Below are positions 25,468-34,216 of a stretch of DNA of 64,000 bases, piece after piece (position 1 is the first letter of the stretch; each line of letters starts with the position of its first letter). The notes beneath the pieces are model-generated. The model did no database searches. It was given only the letters and a program-made list of their open reading frames with translations, and was not told where the DNA came from. The stretch covers positions 62,001 to 126,000 of the forward strand of contig NZ_QAOG01000005.1 in assembly GCF_003050705.1 (NCBI RefSeq), given 5' to 3'. The position numbers and the translations under genes are program-made. This stretch comes from Sphingomonas aurantiaca (lineage in GTDB: Bacteria > Pseudomonadota > Alphaproteobacteria > Sphingomonadales > Sphingomonadaceae).

Positions 25468-27279
25468 CTAGCGGCGACGGTCGGCGATGTACCGATTGAC
25501 CTGCTCATCGAGCACATCCAACGGCAGCGCGCCTTGGCTCAGGATCGCCTCGTGGAAGTCGCGAATGTCGAAGCGGTCGCCGAGCTCGCGCTTTGCCCGA
25601 TCGCGCAGCTCTGTGATCTTGAGCTGGCCGACCATGTAGCTGGTCGCCTGCCCCGGCCAGTTAAAATAGCGATCGACCTCGCGACCGATATCCGTCTCCG
25701 ACACCGAGCTGTTCGCCTTGAAATACGCGATCGCCTGTTCGCGGGTCCACCGCTGCGAATGAATGCCGGTGTCGAGCACCAGCCGGATCGCGCGCCAGAC
25801 CTGGAGCGACAGCATGCCGAACCGGTCATAGGGAGTCTTGTACACGCCCATCTCGTTGGCGAGCCGCTCCGAATACAGCCCCCACCCTTCGACATACGCG
25901 CCATAGCCGCCGAACTTGCGGAACTTCGGAATGCCGACGAGCTCCTGCTGGCGCGCGATCTGGAAGTGGTGGCCCGGCGCCCCCTCGTGCGCGGCGATGC
26001 CGGCAACCTGCACCTTCTGCGTCTGGTTCATGTCGACCAGATTGACATAATAGATGCCGGGGCGCGCGCCGTCGGCAGAGGGCGGATTGTAGAAGGCGGT
26101 CGACGCGGTCCCCTCGCGCCACTTCTCCACCGCGCGAACCTCGAGCGGTGCCTTGGGCAGCGTCCTGAAATAGCGCGGCGCGGCGGCCATGACCGAGGCG
26201 ATCACGCCGCGCGCGTCGCCCAGATACTGTTCACGGCCCGCCGCGGTATTGGGATATTTGAACTTCGGATCGGTGCGGATCCGGTCGAAGAACGCCTCGA
26301 GCGTACCGGTAAACCCGACCTCGCGCTTGATCGCTTCCATCTCCTGACGGATCGCAGCGACCTGCTTGAGGCCCAGCGCGTGGATCTGGTCCGCAGTCAA
26401 ATCGGTCGTGGTCGATGTCTTGAGCCGGTCGGCATAATAGGCCACGCCGTTCGGCAGGCTCCAGGCGCCAAAATTACCCTTCGACTGCGGCTCGATCTCG
26501 TCGAGCGCGGCAAGCAGCACGCCGTAGCCGGTGCGGAACGGCCCCGTGAGTGCCGCGCGGCCGTCGGCCAGCAGCTTCGCCTTGACCGCGGCGGGTGCGG
26601 ACAGTGCGCCGACCTTCTTGCGGAAGTCCGCCCAGACGCTCGAATCCGCGCCGGTATCGAACGGCGCGCCGGTCACGATCGCCTTGGCGTCAGCGCGCGC
26701 GGGGGCAAAATTGACCTTGTTCGGAATGATGCCCGCCGCCGCCTGCGTCCGCATCGTCGCGGCTACCTCGCGCATGACACGTTCGGTATCGCGAAGGCGC
26801 GCGACATAAGCCGTCGCATCGGCGACCGTATCGACCTTGTGGTTGTTGATGAGGAGGACGGGGATCTCGCCCGCCGGGCTGCCGTTGGTCGATACGGGAA
26901 ACCGCAGCTTGCGGAACTGCAGCGACTGGCGGCCGCGCTCGACCTCATATTCGAACAGGCGGTAGCTTACGCGGGCGCTCTCGCCCAGGTCCGCCGGTTT
27001 GAACTGCGCGTGCATCGCCGCCAGTTGCCGCTCGGCGAGCGCCTCGGCGCGCAGCGATGCAGCGTCGGTATAGTCGTCGAGCCGGTCATAGTTGGTCTTG
27101 AGGCCGAGCTGCGTCTGCGATTCCGGGCTCAGCGCGAGTTGCTCGTCATATGCCCGATCGAGAAACGCGAGCAGCGCTGCGTCCTGCGTGACCGCTTGCG
27201 CTGGCGCTTGCGGCGCGGCGAGATTGGCTTGGAGCAGCGGGACGGCGGGAAGCAGGGCGAGGGCTAAAGCTAAACGCAT
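25468..27279 (-). CDS. DUF885 family exported metallo-hydrolase
   Basis: 603 residues. A Sec signal (LALALALLPAVPLLQANLA, to about residue 25) precedes a DUF885 body. The zinc-site motif HEGAPGHHFQI is present, followed by EGWGLYSERLANEMG, which carries the third ligand region. DUF885 proteins are M1/M32-like putative peptidases of unknown substrate, abundant in sphingomonads. The ATG at 27279 is chosen over an upstream in-frame ATG because it begins the signal peptide and has GGAG five bases before it. That Shine-Dalgarno sequence lies in an 8-base inverted repeat (27283-27320), so translation may be structure-controlled. Confidence 0.9.
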   Translation of the reverse strand: MRLALALALLPAVPLLQANLAAPQAPAQAVTQDAALLAFLDRAYDEQLALSPESQTQLGLKTNYDRLDDYTDAASLRAEALAERQLAAMHAQFKPADLGESARVSYRLFEYEVERGRQSLQFRKLRFPVSTNGSPAGEIPVLLINNHKVDTVADATAYVARLRDTERVMREVAATMRTQAAAGIIPNKVNFAPARADAKAIVTGAPFDTGADSSVWADFRKKVGALSAPAAVKAKLLADGRAALTGPFRTGYGVLLAALDEIEPQSKGNFGAWSLPNGVAYYADRLKTSTTTDLTADQIHALGLKQVAAIRQEMEAIKREVGFTGTLEAFFDRIRTDPKFKYPNTAAGREQYLGDARGVIASVMAAAPRYFRTLPKAPLEVRAVEKWREGTASTAFYNPPSADGARPGIYYVNLVDMNQTQKVQVAGIAAHEGAPGHHFQIARQQELVGIPKFRKFGGYGAYVEGWGLYSERLANEMGVYKTPYDRFGMLSLQVWRAIRLVLDTGIHSQRWTREQAIAYFKANSSVSETDIGREVDRYFNWPGQATSYMVGQLKITELRDRAKRELGDRFDIRDFHEAILSQGALPLDVLDEQVNRYIADRRR

Positions 27280-27282
27280 GAA

Positions 27283-27320
27283 ATCTCCGATCGACCCGCT
27301 TATCGCGCCGCGTCGGAGAT
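27283..27320 (-). promoter_or_regulatory. Leader hairpin that would hide the DUF885 ribosome-binding site
   Basis: On the minus-strand transcript AUCUCCGA is followed 22 bases later by UCGGAGAU, a perfect 8-base complement. The second arm contains the GGAG Shine-Dalgarno, five bases before the AUG. Pairing would block ribosome access. Seen in sequence; a thermosensor or protein-controlled role is inference. Confidence 0.45.
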
Positions 27321-27369
27321 AGTGCAATCGGCCCTGGCTCTCGTCCAGTTCGACCGCGGAAGGCAGATA

Positions 27370-27396
27370 GGGCGGCCGGTAGTGAACCGGCCGCCC
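27370..27396 (-). terminator. Perfect 11-bp hairpin after glsB
   Basis: GGGCGGCCGGT, five-base loop, ACCGGCCGCCC, beginning six bases after the glsB stop on the minus strand. Strong intrinsic-terminator-like stem, but without a clear U-tract (TATCTGCC follows). Confidence 0.7.
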
Positions 27397-27402
27397 TTGG
27401 GA

Positions 27403-27672
27403 TCAACGCGCCGTGCCGCGACGAACCATATTGACAACCGCCAGCAGGATCACCGCGCCGACGAGCGAGATCAGGATCGACTGGATGTTGATCGCGCCGT
27501 CCATGATCGATGCGCCACCGATCAGCGGCGTGATCAGGAAGCCGGCGAGCAGCGCGCCGACGATGCCGACGACGATGTTGAGGAAGATGCCCTGTTGCGC
27601 GTCGGTCCGCATGATCATGCTGGCAACCCAGCCGATGAGGCCGCCGACGACGAGAAGGATGATGAGGTTCAT
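27403..27672 (-). CDS. GlsB/YeaQ/YmgE family stress membrane protein
   Basis: 89 residues, three hydrophobic segments (about 1-20, 28-52, 62-82). The family signature GLIGWVASMIM is near the start and glycines dominate the helices (GIVGALLAGFLI). Small inner-membrane proteins of this transglycosylase-associated family are often induced by general stress; the molecular function is not known. The ATG at 27672 has CAGGAG before it. A hairpin terminator follows, so it is monocistronic. It diverges from the PAS/LuxR gene. Confidence 0.88.
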   Translation of the reverse strand: MNLIILLVVGGLIGWVASMIMRTDAQQGIFLNIVVGIVGALLAGFLITPLIGGASIMDGAINIQSILISLVGAVILLAVVNMVRRGTAR

Positions 27673-27765
27673 TGAAAGCGCTCCTGGACGATGATGGTAC
27701 GAAGGTATCAACCCCCACACCGCCCAATACGTTCACTTTGCGCGCACCGACCCGATTTCCAGATT

Positions 27766-27793
27766 GGTGCACCGATACCAGTGCAATTGGTAT
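27766..27793. promoter_or_regulatory. Overlapping palindromes upstream of the PAS/LuxR gene
   Basis: GGTGCACC (27766-27773) is a perfect palindrome; ATACCA (27775-27780) and TGGTAT (27788-27793) form a 6+6 inverted repeat with a 7-base spacer. They lie 53-80 bases before the regulator start in a locally AT-richer stretch. Inference: a binding site for autoregulation by the LuxR-type protein. Confidence 0.35.
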
Positions 27794-27845
27794 ATTTCTG
27801 CCACGACGTGTGGAACCGTAGCGCCCCGCGCGACGCTGAGCGAGC

Positions 27846-29318
27846 ATGATCAAGCCCTCCGCAAAGCCGCTGCACGCACCAACGCTGCACCATCTCGAAC
27901 AGCTCATGACCGGGTTGCTGGAGGGCGTGATCCTGATGGATCCGACCGGGGTGATCCTCAGCGCGAACCCAGCCGCGCTCGCCATGCACGGCGTCAAAGC
28001 GGTCGAGGATCTCGGTGACACCGCCGATGCCTATGCCTCGCGATTCCGCCTGCGGTACCGCGATCGCCGCACGCTGCCGCGCCGCGACTATCCGTTGATG
28101 CGGCTGCTGAAGGGAGAGAGCTTCCCCGATCTCATTGTCGAAGTCACGCCGGTCGACGCGGATCAGCCGTGCGGGGTGCATCAGGTCCGCGACATCGTCA
28201 TGGACGAGGATGGCGGCGAGCCGGACTGCCTGGGTCTGGTCATCAACGACGTGTCCGAACGGTTCGATGCGGAGGATCGGTTCGAGGCGATGTTCCACGC
28301 CAACCCGGCCCCCGCGTTGATCCTGCGCGTCGCCGACCAGCGCTATGTTCTCGTCAACCAGGGCTTTCTTGACCTGTCGGGCTATACCCGCGACCAGATC
28401 GTCAGCAAGACGCTGTTCGACTTCGACTTCCTCGCCGATGTCAAACGCAAGCCGTTCGTGAAAACGCAGGTCGCAGCGGGCGAGACGATCCCTCAGCTCG
28501 AAGCGGAATTGCCGCTCGCCGACGGCGAAACGACCCTCGTCATTCTCGCGGGCCAGCCGATCAAGGTCGCCAATCAGGACTGCCTGTTGTTCACCTTCGC
28601 CGATCTCGAACCGCGACGGCGTGCGGAACATGCGTTGAAGGCGAGCGAGCGCCACTTCGCGTCGGTCTTCGCGATGGCCCCGGTCGCGATGGTCGTGACC
28701 GAGGTGGAGGGGCGGATTTTCGAGATCAATGCCGCGTTCCGGGCGCTGACGGGGTATGATGACGAGGCCGTGGCGGGGCGCGTCGCGGACGACCTGCAGC
28801 TGTGGAACGACGCCGCGCAGCGCCAAGAGCTGGAGGCCGAAATCGCCGCGCGGAGCGGGTTTCGCAACCGCGACGTGCAGCTGCTACACAAGACCGGCGC
28901 GACGATCGACTGCCTGGTGTCCGCCGAGCGGATCAGCGTCGACGGGACGCCGTGCGTGCTGTGGCTGTATCAGGACATATCCGCGCGCCGACGCGGCGAA
29001 CTCGCGCTGGTCGAGGCGATCGATGCGGTGATGAAGGATGCCAACTGGCTGAGCCGGTCGATCATGGACAAGCTGGCGACGCTGCGAAATCCGCGATCGC
29101 AGACGCAGGCCCCTGCCCCCGCAGTCGAGCTCAGCAAGCGCGAGCGCGAGGTGCTCGACCTGATCTGCCAGGACATGGACGATGCAGCAATCGCGGAGCG
29201 GCTCGAGCTGTCGCGCAACACGGTGCGCAATCACGTCGCGCGCTTATACGCCAAGATCGGCGTGAACCGACGCAGCGCCGCGATCGTCTGGGCGCATGAG
29301 CGCGGCGTTGGCGCCTGA
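27846..29318 (+). CDS. Triple-PAS sensor with LuxR-type DNA-binding domain
   Basis: 490 residues, no membrane segment, so a cytosolic one-component sensor. PAS 1 (about 18-130) has GVILMDPTGVILSANPAALA; PAS 2 (about 142-260) has YVLVNQGFLDLSGYTRDQI; PAS 3 (about 270-390) has GRIFEINAAFRALTGYDDEA. The C-terminal 60 residues are a LuxR/GerE helix-turn-helix: LSKREREVLDLICQDMDD, IAERLELSRNTVRNHVARLY. No conserved LOV cysteine motif (NCRFLQ) is visible, so flavin light sensing is unlikely; the ligand is unknown. It ends 20 bases before the convergent aminotransferase gene. Confidence 0.88.
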   Translation: MIKPSAKPLHAPTLHHLEQLMTGLLEGVILMDPTGVILSANPAALAMHGVKAVEDLGDTADAYASRFRLRYRDRRTLPRRDYPLMRLLKGESFPDLIVEVTPVDADQPCGVHQVRDIVMDEDGGEPDCLGLVINDVSERFDAEDRFEAMFHANPAPALILRVADQRYVLVNQGFLDLSGYTRDQIVSKTLFDFDFLADVKRKPFVKTQVAAGETIPQLEAELPLADGETTLVILAGQPIKVANQDCLLFTFADLEPRRRAEHALKASERHFASVFAMAPVAMVVTEVEGRIFEINAAFRALTGYDDEAVAGRVADDLQLWNDAAQRQELEAEIAARSGFRNRDVQLLHKTGATIDCLVSAERISVDGTPCVLWLYQDISARRRGELALVEAIDAVMKDANWLSRSIMDKLATLRNPRSQTQAPAPAVELSKREREVLDLICQDMDDAAIAERLELSRNTVRNHVARLYAKIGVNRRSAAIVWAHERGVGA

Positions 29319-29338
29319 ATGAAGCGCCAGTCCGCGCG

Positions 29339-30607
29339 TCAGACCAGGGCCCGCACCGCCCTCGCCAACGCGTCCATGTCGGCCATCGTGTTGAACAAGG
29401 CGGGCGTCACGCGCACGCACGCTCCGGAGGCCAAGCCTTCGCGGTGGACCGTGAAGATGCCGAAGCGGTCGAGCAGCGTCCGCGCGAGCGTTACATTGTC
29501 GGCCGTGCTCGTCTTGCCGGCTAGACGGAACGAGGTGATGCCCCCGTGCAACGCCGGATCGGCGGGCGTCAGCACCTCGACCCCGGGGAACGATCTCACT
29601 TGGTCCACCCAGCGGTTGCGCAGCGCGGCCAGGCGATACGCCCGTCGCTTGCGGCCGATCCCGGCCTGGAACGCGAGCGCGGCAGGCACGGTCAACGGCG
29701 CGGCGAAATCGACCGTGCCCGTGTGGATACGCGCCTCGATCGTGTCGCGGTCCGCGGCGGGGTTTGCCGCGTCCCGATCGATCGCCGAAAGCGCCGCACG
29801 CCTGATGTGGATCGCGCCGACGCCGAGCGGTGCGCCAAGCCATTTGTGGCAGTTGATGCCGACATAGTCGCAGTCGAGATCGGCGAGCGTCATGTCGAGT
29901 TGGCCCCAGCTATGCGCGGCATCGACGATCGTCGCGATACCGCGCGCGCGCGCCAGCGCGGCGATCTCGCGGACCGGCAGGACGAGGCCGGTCCGATGGC
30001 TGCACTGCGTCAGGAGGATCAGCTTGAGCCGCGGGTTCGCGGCCATCGCCTGCGCATAGGCCTCTATCAGCGACGTCCGCGTTGCCGGCTCGGGCAGCGC
30101 GATCCGCAGCACCGACACGCCGCGGCGCGCCTTCAAGCTTTCCATGCACGCCTGCATGCTGTCGTAATCGAGATCGGCGTAGAGCACTGCATCGCCCGGC
30201 GTCAGCCGGTTATAGCCGAGAATGAGCGCCTTGAGCGCCTCGGTCGCGTTGCGCGTGAACGCCACTTCGTCGGGCGCGACGTGCAGTTCGGCGGCCAGCG
30301 CATCGCGCGCCGCGCGCGAGTCGGCGAGCATGCCACGCCGCGTGTAATAGCTCGTGTCGCGGTTCACGCGTGCGACATTCGCCTGATAGGCTTCGAGAAC
30401 GGGGCGCGCCATCATCCCCCAATTGGCGTTCTCGAGCTGGATGACGTCGCGGGTCACGTCATACTGCGACGCGACGTGCTTCCAGAAGAGCCCATCCCCC
30501 GCCGCCGCGCCCTGCGACGAAGGACCGGCCGGCGACGCACTGGCGCGCGCGATCGGCAACACCGCGGCACCGGTGAGAAACAGACGGCGGTCGACGACAT
30601 GCCGCAT
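29339..30607 (-). CDS. Exported class V aminotransferase-fold PLP enzyme
   Basis: 422 residues. The N-terminus has a twin-arginine motif (DRRLFLTGAAVLPIA) followed by a short hydrophobic run, so the PLP-loaded enzyme is probably Tat-exported. The class V fold (isopenicillin-N epimerase / cysteine desulfurase-like) is clear: FTRNATEALKALILGYN (cofactor phosphate region), DAAHSWGQLDM (PLP aspartate), NCHKWLGAPLGVG (Schiff-base lysine). No desulfurase catalytic cysteine loop is obvious. The start overlaps the upstream TonB receptor stop by one base (TGATG), so the two are made together. The substrate, likely an imported amino-acid-like or thiol compound, is unknown. Confidence 0.85.
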   Translation of the reverse strand: MRHVVDRRLFLTGAAVLPIARASASPAGPSSQGAAAGDGLFWKHVASQYDVTRDVIQLENANWGMMARPVLEAYQANVARVNRDTSYYTRRGMLADSRAARDALAAELHVAPDEVAFTRNATEALKALILGYNRLTPGDAVLYADLDYDSMQACMESLKARRGVSVLRIALPEPATRTSLIEAYAQAMAANPRLKLILLTQCSHRTGLVLPVREIAALARARGIATIVDAAHSWGQLDMTLADLDCDYVGINCHKWLGAPLGVGAIHIRRAALSAIDRDAANPAADRDTIEARIHTGTVDFAAPLTVPAALAFQAGIGRKRRAYRLAALRNRWVDQVRSFPGVEVLTPADPALHGGITSFRLAGKTSTADNVTLARTLLDRFGIFTVHREGLASGACVRVTPALFNTMADMDALARAVRALV

Positions 30608-32979
30608 CAGAAGTTCATCCCCACGCGCACGTAATATTGCCCGCCATCGGTATCGTAGGGTGCGTTGCGCGAGTAGATCAAGCCACGAACCGCCTGGTTC
30701 GTCGCCTCCGCCGGATAGGTGTTGGCGACGTTCTCAGCCCCTGCGCGCACGGTGAAATGCCCGCCGAACCGATAGCTGGCGGAGACGTCGAACAACGCGA
30801 TCGAACCGAACTGCTGGAACAGTTCGCCGGTCGCGTTGCCCGTGACGTCCGTCCAGGCTCCGTAATAGCGGGCGCGGGCGAGGAACGAGACCGCGCCGAT
30901 ATCGTAGCCGAGCGTCGCGGTGCCGTTATGCCGGGGCAACCGCTCCTCGAAGATGCGGCGTTGCGTCTCGTTCGGAATCGCCGCGCTGACGCCGCTGCGC
31001 ACCTTGGTCTGGTTGTAGTTATAGGCGAGGCTGAGGCTGGCGCGACCCGGTCCGGCGCGATGCGCGTAGGACAGCACGGCATCGATCCCGCGCGTGCGCG
31101 TGTCGAAATCGTTGGTGAAGTACGACACTGCCGTGAAGCGTTGCGGGTTGGCGAACGTCGCCGGCACGGCAAAGGTCTGCGACTGGCTGAAGCGGTTGTC
31201 GACATCGATCTGATACGCATCGACCGACCCGGTAAGCCCGAAGTGCGTCTCGAACGTCAACCCCGCGGTACCGGTCTTCGACGTCTCCGGCGTCAACGGC
31301 TTGGCCCCAAAGGCGATCGCCAGCGGATCGCTCGGCGACACGCGGCCCTGGTTGAAAACCTGCAACGTCGTCGTGTCGAGTCCCTGCGTGGTCTGCGACG
31401 TGTTGAGCTGCGCCGGGGTCGGTGCGCGGAAGCCGGTCGAGTAGGTCCCGCGTGCCGCGATCCCCTTGATCGGTTCGAACCGGGCGGACAGCTTGTAGTT
31501 GAACGTGTCGCCGAATGCGGAGAAATCCTCGTACCGGCCGGCGGCACCCAGCGTCACCGTCTCGACCGGCTGCCATTCGAGATCGACATAGCCCGCATAG
31601 CTGGTCTGATCGAACACGCCCGCAAGGCTCGGGCTGAAGCCCGGAAAGCCGTTGGAATTGGGCGCGAGGCCCGTCGCCGCACCCGCACCGATCGCATAGG
31701 AGGCGGGATCGCCCGCCGAGACTTCGTACGTCTCGCGACGCCGTTCCGCGCCGAATGCGACGTTGACCGGATGCGCGGTGCCGACCGGCAGGCGATAGAC
31801 GAAGTCGGCGTTGAGGTTGAATTCGCGCTGTTCGAGCTGGCCCAGATAGAAGCTGCTCGGGCTGGCGGGCCCGAGCGACGCGTTCAGACTTTCGTCGAGC
31901 GTGTAGGCGATGCGGCTGCGGCCGACCGCCGCGCTCAGATCATAGCTGAACCGATCGCTCAGCTCGCCCCGCAGCCCGCCATCGCCCTGGTAATCGCTGA
32001 ACGTCGTACCGAAGCGCGGGGTGAAGCCGACCGGATAGACGCTGCGGAACGAGAAACCGGGAAACGCGCTGCTGGGATTGTACACCGTGCTGGTGCCGGC
32101 CGGGTTGCGCCAGTTGAAGTCGGTGACGCCCTCCCCCTGTTGCGCGGTGCCGAACAGATACAGCGTGGCGGCGTCGGCGAGCGCATAATGCGCGTCGATC
32201 GCACCGCGGATCCGCTCTTCGTCGGGCTGCCCCCAGCGTTGCACCGGGTTGGGGACGACCAGGCCAGGATTGGCGGCTTGGAACGCGAGCGCATCGGGGC
32301 GCTGGCGGGTGCGCGACGTCGCCTCCGAATGATCATATTCGCCGGTGACGACGATCGCGCCGCGATCGCCCAGCGCGACGCCGCCGCGCGCGCCGGTCTG
32401 ATATTCGTTGCCGTCGCCTTTGTAATATTGCGAGACCTGGCCGAACGCCTCCATCCCCGCGGTATCGTCGAGGATGATGTTGAAGACGCCCGCGATGGCA
32501 TCCGAGCCATATTGGGCCGAGGCGCCGTCGCGGAGGACTTCGATACGCTTGATCGCCATAGAGGGAATTCCCGCAAGATCGGGGGCCTGTGCACCGCGTG
32601 TGCCGAGCAGTGCCGAGCGGTGGTAGCGCTTGCCGTTGACGAGCACGAGCGTCTGGTCGGCGGACAGGCCGCGCAACGTGGCCGGGCGGACGAACGCCTG
32701 GCCATCGGCGGCGGGGAGCCGCTGGACGTTGAACGACGGCAGCAGCTGCGCCAGCGTGTCCGACAGGTCGCCCGAGACGCTCGATCGCACCGCGTCGCGC
32801 GACAGCACGTCGACCGGGGCCAGCGTGTCGAACTGGGTCCGCGAGCGATCGCGCGTGCCGGTGACGACGATCGGGCTGTCCGCCGCGTTCGCATCGTCGC
32901 CGGGCTGCGGCACCGTCTGGGCAAAGGCGGACGAGCTAGCGATCAGCGCGACCAGCGCGCTGCCGGTGATGAATTTCAT
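30607..32979 (-). CDS. TonB-dependent receptor without STN domain
   Basis: 790 residues. Signal peptide about 1-20 (SALVALIASSSAFAQ), a TonB-box-like PIVVTGTRD, then the plug with TLRGLSADQTLVLVNGKRYH and IKRIEVLRDGASAQYGSDAI, and a large barrel ending MNF. The plug sequence matches the sphingomonad/xanthomonad receptor group also represented at 49014-51713. The ATG at 32979 is preferred to an upstream in-frame start because it begins the signal peptide and has AGGGG before it. It is cotranscribed with the exported PLP enzyme. It diverges from the beta-propeller gene. Ligand unknown. Confidence 0.9.
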   Translation of the reverse strand: MKFITGSALVALIASSSAFAQTVPQPGDDANAADSPIVVTGTRDRSRTQFDTLAPVDVLSRDAVRSSVSGDLSDTLAQLLPSFNVQRLPAADGQAFVRPATLRGLSADQTLVLVNGKRYHRSALLGTRGAQAPDLAGIPSMAIKRIEVLRDGASAQYGSDAIAGVFNIILDDTAGMEAFGQVSQYYKGDGNEYQTGARGGVALGDRGAIVVTGEYDHSEATSRTRQRPDALAFQAANPGLVVPNPVQRWGQPDEERIRGAIDAHYALADAATLYLFGTAQQGEGVTDFNWRNPAGTSTVYNPSSAFPGFSFRSVYPVGFTPRFGTTFSDYQGDGGLRGELSDRFSYDLSAAVGRSRIAYTLDESLNASLGPASPSSFYLGQLEQREFNLNADFVYRLPVGTAHPVNVAFGAERRRETYEVSAGDPASYAIGAGAATGLAPNSNGFPGFSPSLAGVFDQTSYAGYVDLEWQPVETVTLGAAGRYEDFSAFGDTFNYKLSARFEPIKGIAARGTYSTGFRAPTPAQLNTSQTTQGLDTTTLQVFNQGRVSPSDPLAIAFGAKPLTPETSKTGTAGLTFETHFGLTGSVDAYQIDVDNRFSQSQTFAVPATFANPQRFTAVSYFTNDFDTRTRGIDAVLSYAHRAGPGRASLSLAYNYNQTKVRSGVSAAIPNETQRRIFEERLPRHNGTATLGYDIGAVSFLARARYYGAWTDVTGNATGELFQQFGSIALFDVSASYRFGGHFTVRAGAENVANTYPAEATNQAVRGLIYSRNAPYDTDGGQYYVRVGMNF

Positions 32980-33041
32980 GATGCCCCTGGGGTTGCCGGA
33001 CTGGATCCGCCGGTTCGGGAGCGAGCTAGCCACGCCGCCTT

Positions 33042-33053
33042 TCACGATCGTGA
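33042..33053. promoter_or_regulatory. 12-bp palindrome in the receptor/propeller divergent region
   Basis: TCACGATCGTGA is a perfect palindrome in the 179-base gap between the TonB receptor (start 32979) and the propeller gene (start 33159). It could serve either direction. The CGATCG core is a common word in this genome. Confidence 0.3.
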
Positions 33054-33158
33054 CGATACTGGTGCAGATTGATGACATGGGACGGGCCGAGCCATCGCCG
33101 GCACCGGCGGAACCCGAGCGTCGCTAAAGTCTTTGGGACGACAGCAAGGAGTTTTGCC

Positions 33159-34181
33159 ATGTCGTTGATTACCCGCCGCCAAGGTCTCTGGACGCTCGCA
33201 GGGGGCGTCGTCGCTGCGACGGTGATCGGCACGCGCGCCGTGGCGCAGGCCATGCCCAAACCCACGGTGCAGACGCTGGCGCTGATCGAGAAGAACGAAG
33301 GCCGCGTCGCCTTCTACGCGGTGCCGAGCGGGAAGCGCGTCGGCGTGATCCCGCTGGGCACGCAGCCGCACGAGATCGTTGCCGATCCCGCCGGGCGATA
33401 TGCGTTCGTCGGCGATTACGGTGTCGAGAGCTGGAAGGCGCCGGGCGCGGGTGGCCACCGGATCTGGGTGATCGATCTCGAGAAGAAGACGCTGGTGCGG
33501 TCGATCGACCTCGCGCCCTATGGCCGGCTCCACGCCGTCAGGATGGACTCGCGCGGGCGGCTATATGTGCTGTCGGAGAAGGACAGCGTGCTGGCGCGCT
33601 TCGATGCGCCGGCGACGGACGATTCGCCGTCGCGGCTGGTGCCGGTCACCGGCGTGCGGAGCCACTATCTGGTCATTCGCCGCGACGGCACGCGCGCCTA
33701 TGTCGCCGATACGCTGAGCGGCGGGGTGATCATGGTCGATCCGGACGACATGAGCGTGGCGCCGGTCCGGCGGCACATCGGCGTCGCGCCCGAGGCAATG
33801 ACGTTGAGCCGCGACGAACGCACGCTGTTCGTGATCGACCGGCCAAGCGGCACGCTGCACGCGCTCGATGCGACGTCGCTGGCCCCGCGGATGCAGCGCA
33901 CGATGCGCGGCGAAGCCGTCCGGATCGTGACGCAGACCGATGGCCGGCTGATCGTGTCGAACACGCAGGACAAGAGCCTGTCGCGGCTGAACCCCACGAC
34001 CTTGGCGGAGGAGGACTATCTTTCGCTGCCAGCGGCGGCGCCCGGCCTGACGGTCGTCGGCGACACGCTCTATGCCGCGTTGCAGACCGACCGGGTCGCG
34101 ATCGTCGACCTGCGCGCCTGGCAAGTCGTCGGGGGTTTCGCGACCGGATCGGCACCGGACGCCGCGGTGCTGATCCGGTAA
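33159..34181 (+). CDS. Exported YncE/YVTN-like beta-propeller protein
   Basis: 340 residues. The N-terminus has paired arginines and a hydrophobic stretch (TRRQGLWTLAGGVVAATVIG), a probable Tat signal. The body has repeated blades of the YVTN/YncE type: AFYAVPSGKRVGVIPLGTQP, GRYAFVGDYG, TRAYVADTLSGGVIMVDPD, RTLFVIDRPSGTLHALD, DTLYAALQTDRVAIVDL. Such propellers are usually binding or scaffold proteins; some accompany TonB receptors. The ATG at 33159 has AAGGAG nine bases ahead and starts the signal; upstream in-frame codons lie in the divergent promoter region. Its last codons form one arm of a 16-base hairpin. Confidence 0.8.
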   Translation: MSLITRRQGLWTLAGGVVAATVIGTRAVAQAMPKPTVQTLALIEKNEGRVAFYAVPSGKRVGVIPLGTQPHEIVADPAGRYAFVGDYGVESWKAPGAGGHRIWVIDLEKKTLVRSIDLAPYGRLHAVRMDSRGRLYVLSEKDSVLARFDAPATDDSPSRLVPVTGVRSHYLVIRRDGTRAYVADTLSGGVIMVDPDDMSVAPVRRHIGVAPEAMTLSRDERTLFVIDRPSGTLHALDATSLAPRMQRTMRGEAVRIVTQTDGRLIVSNTQDKSLSRLNPTTLAEEDYLSLPAAAPGLTVVGDTLYAALQTDRVAIVDLRAWQVVGGFATGSAPDAAVLIR

Positions 34182-34210
34182 GGCCGTCGAGCCCCCGGAT
34201 CAGCACCGCG
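34163..34210. terminator. Perfect 16-bp hairpin between convergent genes
   Basis: Bases 34163-34178 (CGCGGTGCTGATCCGG) and 34195-34210 (CCGGATCAGCACCGCG) are exact reverse complements around a 16-base loop. The left arm is the coding end of the propeller gene; the right arm ends six bases before the GMC gene's stop on the opposite strand. It probably works as a bidirectional terminator. Confidence 0.65.
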
Positions 34211-34216
34211 AGCTGG

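Noticed and set aside
27710..27735. A general-stress (EcfG-type) promoter for the GlsB gene: TGAAC, 18 bases, GTT on the minus strand
   Set aside because: The -35 box has one mismatch to GGAAC and the spacer is one base longer than usual. Location is plausible, but the match is too weak to annotate.
30637..33072. Plus-strand frame of 811 codons opposite a TonB receptor
   Set aside because: The minus-strand receptor has a signal peptide, plug and barrel; the opposite frame has no motif and only low-complexity composition.
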